Shown: positions 25,968 to 32,259 of the stretch, in pieces
Layout of the letters: each line of letters opens with the position of its first letter
Numbering within the stretch: position 1 is the first letter of the stretch
NCBI RefSeq assembly: GCF_936925435.1
Contig: NZ_CAKZHQ010000024.1
Coordinates: 178,677-242,676, forward strand
Source of the DNA: an uncultured Ramlibacter sp.
GTDB lineage: Bacteria; Pseudomonadota; Gammaproteobacteria; Burkholderiales; Burkholderiaceae_C
Direction of reading: 5' to 3'
Length of the DNA stretch: 64,000 nucleotides
Made by a program: the position numbers and the translations under genes
Notes under the pieces: generated by a model
The model's database searches: none
Told to the model about the DNA's origin: nothing
The model's input: only the letters and a program-made list of their open reading frames with translations

Positions 25968-28372
25968 ACGCCGTGCTCAAGCCAGAGCGGGATTCGGAGC
26001 AGGCATTTTTCAACTCCCAGATGCTTCCGCCGGAAAAGCGCGGTGTCTCGTTCGAGGCGTTGTTCTATCGCCAGCTTCAGCAGGTCTCGACCCGCATCCA
26101 CGAGACCGAAAACATCGACCAGCTGATGCTGGAAGCCAGCCAGGACATCTGCAAGCTGTTCAATGCAGATCGCCTGACACTGTATGCAATCAATGAAGAC
26201 GGCAGCGCCATTGTTTCCAAGGTCAAGACCGGACTGAACACCAGCCGCGACCTGAAGCTTCCAATCAGCGCCCAGAGCATTGCTGGCTATGCGGCGTTCA
26301 GCAAGCAGATGCTGAACATCGCCGACGTTTATGACGACGAGGCGCTCAAGCGCATCTATCCGACGCTGAGCTTTCTCAAGGAAGTCGACAAGCGCTCCGG
26401 CTACCGCACCAAGCAGATGCTGGTGGTTCCCATCCTCGATGGTGAGTCGGTGTACGGGGTATTGCAGGTCATCAACAACAAGAGCGACCAGGCCTTCGGT
26501 GATCTCGAGGTCGAGGGGGCATCGCAACTGTGCAAGACGCTGGCGACGGCGATTCGCCAGAGGATGCAGAAGGTCGACGAGAGCAACCGGCGAAAGTCCA
26601 CCAAGTACGACGGCTTGATCGCGGACGGGGTTCTCACCTCCGATGAGTTGCAGCAGGCGATCCTGAAGGCGCGCGAAGAGGCCCTGTCGGTGGAACACGT
26701 GCTGATGGCCGATTTCCGTCTCCGGCCGGCGCAGATCGGGCCGTCCCTGGCCAAGTTTTTTGGTGTGCCCTACGAGCCCTTCAACAAGGGGCGCATCCGT
26801 TCCGAGATGCTGCATGGCGCGCTCAAGCGCGACTTCGTCGAAGAGCAGGGATGGACTCCCCTGGAAGACTCGCCCGATGGCCTGGTGATCATGTGCCTTG
26901 ATCCCGAGGCGGTGCGGGGCGCACGCATGGTGCCGCAGATCTTTTCGCGTTTCAGCAAGTTTGCGTACCGGGTCACCACCCAGACCGAATTCCTCGAGAC
27001 GCTAGGCCAGGTGTATGGGATCGAGGCGGAAAGCGGCTCCATTGACGATCTGCTGGCGGATCTGTCGCCCGCAGATGACGACGGCGCAGAGGAGGGGTCT
27101 CTCGAATCGGCCGCTGCCGACAACGAACTCGTGAAGTTCGTCAACAAGGTCATCGTCGACGCCTACACCCAGAAAGTGTCGGACATCCACATCGAGCCCT
27201 TGCCCGGCAAGGCCAAGACGGGCATCCGCTTTCGTATCGACGGCAGCTTGCAGCCTTATATCGAGGTCCCGTCGCATTTCCGTCAGGCCATGGTGACGCG
27301 CCTGAAGATCATGTGTGATCTGGACATCTCGGAGAAGCGCAAGCCCCAGGACGGCAAGATCAAGTTCAAGAAGTTCGGTCCGCTGGACATCGAGTTGCGG
27401 GTGGCCACGATCCCTTCCTCTGGCGGTGTCGAAGACGTCGTCATGCGCATTCTTGCGGCAGGCGAGCCGATCCCGCTGGAAAAGCTGGGCCTGACTCCCC
27501 ACAACGGGGAGCGCGTGGAAAGAACCGTGAGCAAGCCCTATGGCCTGTTCTATGTCTGCGGCCCGACGGGCTCGGGCAAGACGACCACCTTGCACTCGAT
27601 CCTGAAATTCCTCAACACACCGGACACCAAGATCTGGACAGCAGAGGATCCGGTTGAAATCACCCAGAAGGGTTTGCGCCAGGTCCAGATCAACAAGAAG
27701 GCCGGGATCGATTTCGCGCTGGTGATGCGCGCATTTCTGCGTGCCGACCCGGACATCATCATGGTGGGTGAATCGCGCGACAAGGAGACCGTGTCCATGG
27801 GTGTGGAGGCCTCGCTGACAGGCCACCTGGTGTTCTCGACCCTGCACACGAACTCGGCGCCCGAATCCATCACCCGTTTGCTGGACATGGGGATGGACCC
27901 GTTCAACTTCGCCGACGCCTTGTTGGGCATCCTGGCCCAGCGCCTGGCCAAGAAGCTGTGCGACTGCAAGGAGTCCTACGCGCCCGCGCCCGATGAAATC
28001 AAGACCTTCCTGGCTGAATACGCCGAGGAACTGCGCCATTCGGCGGCCTGGAAGGCCGACCCAGGCGGCGAAGCCCAGATGCTCTACGAAAGCTGGGTCA
28101 AGGCCTATGGGCAGGACGACAAGCTGAAGTTCTACCGCACAGTGGGCTGCGAGAAGTGCAACAAGACGGGCTACAAGGGCCGGATTGGCCTGCACGAACT
28201 GCTGATCGCCGACGACTCTGTCAAGAAACTGATCCAGGAGCGCGCCCGCGTGGCGGAGATTTTTGCGGCGGCGGTCGAGGGTGGTATGCGGACCTTGAAG
28301 ATGGACGGCATGGAGAAAATCATGATGGGCATGACCGACCTGAAGCAGGTTCGGTCAGTCTGCATCAAGTAA
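25964..28372 (+). CDS. GAF-domain type IV pilus/type II secretion assembly ATPase (PilB/GspE-like)
   Basis: The 802-residue protein begins with a GAF domain (~35-200), unusual for this family. A GspE/MshE N-terminal-like domain (~215-350) follows, then the secretion ATPase core (~385-800). Walker A is GPTGSGKT (533-540), the Asp box is near 596, and Walker B is IIMVGESRD. The HTN motif LHTNSAPES is near 627, and Cys pairs for zinc are CDC (~666) and CEKC near the end. It would power pilin polymerisation at the inner membrane. The GAF domain suggests direct control by a small ligand such as a cyclic nucleotide, fitting the cyclase/phosphodiesterase genes just upstream. It overlaps the upstream gene by 4 bases and precedes the pilin gene. 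Confidence 0.88.
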   Translation: MNAVLKPERDSEQAFFNSQMLPPEKRGVSFEALFYRQLQQVSTRIHETENIDQLMLEASQDICKLFNADRLTLYAINEDGSAIVSKVKTGLNTSRDLKLPISAQSIAGYAAFSKQMLNIADVYDDEALKRIYPTLSFLKEVDKRSGYRTKQMLVVPILDGESVYGVLQVINNKSDQAFGDLEVEGASQLCKTLATAIRQRMQKVDESNRRKSTKYDGLIADGVLTSDELQQAILKAREEALSVEHVLMADFRLRPAQIGPSLAKFFGVPYEPFNKGRIRSEMLHGALKRDFVEEQGWTPLEDSPDGLVIMCLDPEAVRGARMVPQIFSRFSKFAYRVTTQTEFLETLGQVYGIEAESGSIDDLLADLSPADDDGAEEGSLESAAADNELVKFVNKVIVDAYTQKVSDIHIEPLPGKAKTGIRFRIDGSLQPYIEVPSHFRQAMVTRLKIMCDLDISEKRKPQDGKIKFKKFGPLDIELRVATIPSSGGVEDVVMRILAAGEPIPLEKLGLTPHNGERVERTVSKPYGLFYVCGPTGSGKTTTLHSILKFLNTPDTKIWTAEDPVEITQKGLRQVQINKKAGIDFALVMRAFLRADPDIIMVGESRDKETVSMGVEASLTGHLVFSTLHTNSAPESITRLLDMGMDPFNFADALLGILAQRLAKKLCDCKESYAPAPDEIKTFLAEYAEELRHSAAWKADPGGEAQMLYESWVKAYGQDDKLKFYRTVGCEKCNKTGYKGRIGLHELLIADDSVKKLIQERARVAEIFAAAVEGGMRTLKMDGMEKIMMGMTDLKQVRSVCIK

Positions 28373-28444
28373 GGCGACAAAAATGTCCCGTAAAACAGGC
28401 GCAGGAGCATGCCGTGTCAAAACGGCAGGCGGCAGCGCTTCAAA

Positions 28445-28464
28445 TTTAATCCTTTAGGATTAAA
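28445..28464. terminator. AT-rich hairpin between the ATPase gene and the pilin promoter
   Basis: TTTAATCC-TTTA-GGATTAAA is a perfect 8-4-8 inverted repeat, ending 8 bases before the sigma-54 promoter. It could end the signalling operon or be an activator/IHF-type site; no T-run follows, so both remain open. Confidence 0.35.
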
Positions 28465-28472
28465 GGCTTGTT

Positions 28473-28488
28473 TGGCATAGCAATTGCT
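28473..28488 (+). promoter_or_regulatory. Sigma-54 (-24/-12) promoter of the pilin gene
   Basis: TGGCATAGCAATTGCT matches the RpoN consensus TGGCA(C/T)-N5-TTGC(A/T), with the invariant GG and GC separated by 10 bases. It is 45 bases before the pilin ATG. Pilin genes are classically sigma-54/PilR dependent, which agrees. Confidence 0.82.
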
Positions 28489-28533
28489 CAACTGGATGGC
28501 TTCTCTATCAATTCACACACCCGGAGGTTTCAA

Positions 28534-29007
28534 ATGAAGCGTCAACTGCAACAGGGTTTCACCCTGATCGAATTGATGATCGTGGTCGCGATCATCGGTA
28601 TTTTGGCCGCCGTGGCCCTGCCTGCTTACCAGGACTACACCAAGCGCGCCAAGCTGTCTGAGGTGGTTCTGGCCGCTTCCGCCTGTCGCACGACGATTTC
28701 CGAGGTCTACCAGACCGGTTCGCGCACGACCGTGGACGCCAATGACTGGGGTTGCGAGTCGACCGGTGCCACCTCCAAGTACGTGGCCTCGATCGCCACC
28801 GACACTGTCGGCAAGATCACCGTGACCGCGCGTAATTTCAGCGACTCCAACATCGACGCCAAGACCATCGATCTGGTTCCGACGCTTGCCGACCAATCCG
28901 CCATCACCGCCTATAGCCCGGGCACCGTGGTTGGTGGTTGGAAGTGCGGCCCTGGCTCTGCCAACCCCATCCTGGCGAAGTACCTGCCTGGCTCCTGCCG
29001 CGGCTGA
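28534..29007 (+). CDS. pilA: Type IV pilin (major pilin-like, PilA)
   Basis: The 157-residue prepilin has a short basic leader (MKRQLQQG) cut before Phe by prepilin peptidase. The invariant Glu5 and a hydrophobic assembly helix follow ([20 protein letters not shown]), then [11 protein letters not shown]. Four Cys are present; the last pair (WKC...GSC) would form the C-terminal disulfide loop, with the chain ending Arg-Gly. A GGAGG site precedes ATG 28534. It has its own sigma-54 promoter and a strong terminator. Upstream lies the GAF-PilB-type ATPase and downstream the glycosylation genes. The globular part is Ser/Thr-rich, offering O-glycosylation sites. Confidence 0.93.
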   Translation: MKRQLQQGFTLIELMIVVAIIGILAAVALPAYQDYTKRAKLSEVVLAASACRTTISEVYQTGSRTTVDANDWGCESTGATSKYVASIATDTVGKITVTARNFSDSNIDAKTIDLVPTLADQSAITAYSPGTVVGGWKCGPGSANPILAKYLPGSCRG

Positions 29008-29028
29008 TAGCATTCGCCATGCTTAGAG

Positions 29029-29056
29029 CGAGCGGCTTCGGCCGCTCGTTTTGTTT
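29029..29056 (+). terminator. Intrinsic terminator of pilA
   Basis: CGAGCGGC-TTCG-GCCGCTCG is a perfect 8-bp stem with a UUCG tetraloop, followed by TTTTGTTT, 21 bases after the pilin stop. This is a textbook rho-independent terminator. Confidence 0.9.
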
Positions 29057-29088
29057 GAGATCCCGGATCGAGCGCCGTTGCCACCTCC

Positions 29089-30270
29089 ATGCCTTCTTCA
29101 CCCTATGAATTGACGGTGCTGATGCCTTGTCTGAACGAGGCGCGGACGATCGGAGCTTGCATCGAGGCGGCACAAAGCTATTTCCGCAGGTCGGGGCTCC
29201 ATGCAGAAGTCCTGATCGCCGACAACGGCTCCACCGACAACTCCCCGCAAATCGCTACGGCTGGCGGCGCCCGGGTCGTCCACGTCCCTGTCCGCGGCTA
29301 TGGTTCCGCACTGCTGGCAGGCATTGAAAGCGCGCAAGGGCGCTTCGTCATCATGGGTGACGCGGACTGCAGCTACGACTTCTCCCGCCTCGATGCCTTC
29401 GTTGAGCGCCTGCGCGCTGGTGCCGACATCGTCATGGGCAACCGTTTCCAGGGCGGCATCGAGCCCGGCGCGATGCCTTTTCTGCACCGCTACCTGGGTA
29501 ATCCGGTCCTGAGTTTTGTCGGGCGGCTCTTTTTCCGAACTCCCATTGGGGACTTCCATTGCGGCCTGCGCGGCTTCTCTCGCGATGCGGTCCGTCGCTT
29601 GGGCCTGGTCAGCGGCGGCATGGAGTTCGCTTCTGAAATGATTGCAAAAGCCGCCATGGCGGGGTGCAGGATCGATGAAGTCCCTACGGTCCTGAGGCCC
29701 GACGGCCGCGACCGCCCGCCACACTTGCGAACCTGGCGCGATGGCTGGCGGCATCTTCGCTTTCTGCTGCTGTTTTGCCCCCGCTGGCTTTTTCTCTATC
29801 CCGGCCTTGCCTTATTGGCTGGCGGCGTGGGCGGTTTTGTCTCGCTGCAACCATGGACGGGATTGAGCTTCTCCGTGGGGGCGCGGGTGCACACGATGCT
29901 TTACATGGCTGGCGCAACCGTGATCGGCGTGCAACTGGTGCAACTCGCCGTGCTGACAAAGTGGCTGGGGGTGATATCGGGAATCGTCCCGGAGCCTGCG
30001 TGGATGGCAAGGACCCGACCGCTGCGCAATGTCGAGATGGGTTTGTTGTCCGGTGGGGCGTTATTCCTTCTTGGGCTGGCATGGTCCGTGGCCAAAGCGT
30101 ATGTTTGGGGTTCCTCGGGCTTTGGTGCACTCGATCCTGTGGAGGGCATGCGCACCGTGATCCCCGCGGTCACACTCATGATCGTGGGCATGCAATCGAT
30201 TGCGGGCGCGCTGTTTGCCGGGGCAGTCCAGCTTTGCTGGCGTTCAATTGATGGCAAGCGGGGCAACTGA
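29089..30270 (+). CDS. GT2 polyprenyl-phosphate glycosyltransferase with C-terminal membrane domain
   Basis: The 393-residue protein has a GT-A domain (residues 1-220; LTVLMPCLNEARTIG, the metal-binding GDADCSYDF, GDFHCGLRGF) followed by about four transmembrane helices. This is the DPM1/GtrB-like layout, which moves a sugar from a nucleotide donor to undecaprenyl phosphate at the inner membrane. The lipid-linked sugar would then serve a GT-C enzyme, and GT-C-like genes follow directly. It opens the glycan island 33 bases after the pilin terminator. The next gene overlaps it by 20 bases. Confidence 0.82.
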   Translation: MPSSPYELTVLMPCLNEARTIGACIEAAQSYFRRSGLHAEVLIADNGSTDNSPQIATAGGARVVHVPVRGYGSALLAGIESAQGRFVIMGDADCSYDFSRLDAFVERLRAGADIVMGNRFQGGIEPGAMPFLHRYLGNPVLSFVGRLFFRTPIGDFHCGLRGFSRDAVRRLGLVSGGMEFASEMIAKAAMAGCRIDEVPTVLRPDGRDRPPHLRTWRDGWRHLRFLLLFCPRWLFLYPGLALLAGGVGGFVSLQPWTGLSFSVGARVHTMLYMAGATVIGVQLVQLAVLTKWLGVISGIVPEPAWMARTRPLRNVEMGLLSGGALFLLGLAWSVAKAYVWGSSGFGALDPVEGMRTVIPAVTLMIVGMQSIAGALFAGAVQLCWRSIDGKRGN

Positions 30271-31087
30271 AGCCCCCGGGCGCGCCCCGGCATGGGCGAC
30301 GCGATGGGAGCAGCTTTTCATTGTCATTGCCTGCGGATTGGCGCTGGCAGCCATCGCTGTCTCGCTGGGGCACATCGGCCTGAGCTGGGATGCGCTGAAC
30401 CACCACATTTACCTGGGATGGACAGCCGACCAACCCCGATTTGACAGGGACTATCTGGCCGCTTCGTACCAGTCCTATCAGTTCCCCTACCTTTACTGGC
30501 CCGTGTACAAGCTTGCCTCGCTCGGCGCGAGCGGGGTGGTCGCTGGCGTGGTGTTGATGCACTTGCACCTCACTGTCGTGCCGGCGCTATGGATTCTGGC
30601 GCGTGCTTGCATCCCTGGTCACACTTGGTTCGATCTTGGGATGCGCGCGATTGCAGTGGCGCTGGCAATGGCCAATGGCATTGTGCTGTCGATGTTCGAC
30701 ACCACCGGAAACGATCTGCTGGCTGCCATTCCACTGGTATGGGCGATTGCCTTGGCGATTGCGCCCCTGGCATCCGAAAGCCGCCAGGACGCCGGTTGGC
30801 TGAAAGTCGTGGCTCTTTCCGGCTTTCTCGCGGGAGTCTCCACCGCATGCAAGCTGAGCAATGCGCCTATCGCAGTCCTTCTCCCCATTGTCTGGATGTG
30901 GCCGGCGGGCAGCGTTCGTGCGCGGCTGTGGGCTATGGTGCTGGGAGGTGGGGTCGCAATCACGGGGTTCGCAATCGTCTATGGCTACTGGGGATGGATG
31001 CTCTGGACGCACTATGGCAATCCCTTCTATCCCTTCTTTGATCCCTGGATGGAGCCTTTGCGGCAGTGGAGTGGGTGGGTGCGATGA
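30251..31087 (+). CDS. GT-C-like membrane glycosyltransferase, N-terminal part (split gene?)
   Basis: The 278-residue hydrophobic protein has about six transmembrane helices. Its first periplasmic loop carries a conserved-looking acidic motif (SWDALNHHIYLGW) followed by LYWPVYKL, as in GT-C transferases that use polyprenyl-phosphate sugars. It stops at TGA 31085-31087 inside an ATGA that also starts the next frame. Together the two frames give about 670 residues, a normal GT-C length, and each alone looks incomplete. So either the gene is frameshifted near 31060-31085 or the enzyme is made as two translationally coupled halves. ATG 30251 overlaps the preceding GT2 gene. Confidence 0.6.
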   Translation: MASGATEAPGRAPAWATRWEQLFIVIACGLALAAIAVSLGHIGLSWDALNHHIYLGWTADQPRFDRDYLAASYQSYQFPYLYWPVYKLASLGASGVVAGVVLMHLHLTVVPALWILARACIPGHTWFDLGMRAIAVALAMANGIVLSMFDTTGNDLLAAIPLVWAIALAIAPLASESRQDAGWLKVVALSGFLAGVSTACKLSNAPIAVLLPIVWMWPAGSVRARLWAMVLGGGVAITGFAIVYGYWGWMLWTHYGNPFYPFFDPWMEPLRQWSGWVR

Positions 31088-32259
31088 TTCGCTTCATTCC
31101 GGATACATGGGTGGAGGCGCTGCTGCGCTTTTTTGCAATGGCGGCCCCAGACGCCAACGTCTATGTCGAGATCGCGGCGCCTGACCTGCGATTTGCGGCG
31201 ATGCTATTGCTGGCGCTTGCCGCGCTTGTATTCCAAAGACGGCTTGTCGGTAGCGCGCGACCTGCGGTCGCATTGCTTGCCCTGCTTTTTCCAGCGACTG
31301 CAATCTGGCTGTGGACATCTGGAAATGGGCGCTATTTCCTCCCCATGCTGCTTTGCGTGGGCCCGTTGACCATAGGGCTTGTCTATCTGCTGCCGCTGAC
31401 CAAGGCGTTTCGCCTTTTCCTGGCGGGCGGTCTCCTTGTCGCTCAGCTGTTCGTGGTGGCAACGAGTTCACCGTGGGACGCATGGGCATGGTTGCACTGG
31501 AAGGATGCGCCTTATTTCCAGATTGACCGGCCAGCTCCCTCGCAGGCACCTCAAGCAACCACATATGTGACGATTTCGAGCATTTCCTACTCACTGATCG
31601 CCCCGGCCTTCCCCGATTCCTCGCGGTGGATCAATCTCAGCAGTGTCGGCGCAGCGGTCCGCGATGCGCAATGGGGGCAGGGCTTTCTGGCGGTCTCCAA
31701 GGGCCCTATCCAGCTGGTGGTGCCATCGATTCAAGGGCAGTCGGGTGCGGATGGCGGGCCCGCGCCGGCAGTGCGTGAGGCGCTGGACGTGTTGTTGGCG
31801 CCGCACAGGCTGTCATTGGCCGCACAAGCGTGCCAACTGCTGCCATCGCAGGGGTTGGCAGCCATCCGCGGGAAAACTCAGCCAACGGCAGAGAAAGGGA
31901 GGGAGGCCGGGTTCTGGATTTGCCCCTTGCGCTACCCAGTCGACGGCGCGCTCCAGCAGTTGCTCCCTCTTTCAGCGAAGGTCGAAGCCGCATTCGAGAA
32001 AGTCGAACAGACCTGCCCCAGGTTCTTGCCGCCGGCAAGCACCACAACGACTCGCGTCAACGGCGGGGCCTTGAGGCACTACCCACACTCCGACATGAAG
32101 GTTTACGTTCTGGACGATGGGCTGGTTATCTACAAGTTCTGGCGGGCGTTGAATCCGGTTGTCATTGGTACGGTGGATGAGGTTCTATCAGGAAACAAGC
32201 TGATGGACTGCGCCCGGATTCGAGGTCGGTCGGGTCTTCCCTGGAACCGGGACATATGA
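31084..32259 (+). CDS. GT-C-like membrane protein, C-terminal part (split gene?)
   Basis: The frame gives 391 residues from ATG 31084, which overlaps the previous stop (ATGA). Residues 1-150 contain about four transmembrane helices, including the APDLRFAAMLLLALAALVFQ segment that in this membrane-transferase type normally follows the loop ending the upstream frame. The C-terminal ~240 residues are predicted to be soluble and periplasmic, with several Cys. A longer frame from GTG 31066 is possible. It reads as the continuation of the upstream gene in another frame. The following gene overlaps it by 4 bases (ATGA). Confidence 0.55.
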   Translation: MIRFIPDTWVEALLRFFAMAAPDANVYVEIAAPDLRFAAMLLLALAALVFQRRLVGSARPAVALLALLFPATAIWLWTSGNGRYFLPMLLCVGPLTIGLVYLLPLTKAFRLFLAGGLLVAQLFVVATSSPWDAWAWLHWKDAPYFQIDRPAPSQAPQATTYVTISSISYSLIAPAFPDSSRWINLSSVGAAVRDAQWGQGFLAVSKGPIQLVVPSIQGQSGADGGPAPAVREALDVLLAPHRLSLAAQACQLLPSQGLAAIRGKTQPTAEKGREAGFWICPLRYPVDGALQQLLPLSAKVEAAFEKVEQTCPRFLPPASTTTTRVNGGALRHYPHSDMKVYVLDDGLVIYKFWRALNPVVIGTVDEVLSGNKLMDCARIRGRSGLPWNRDI

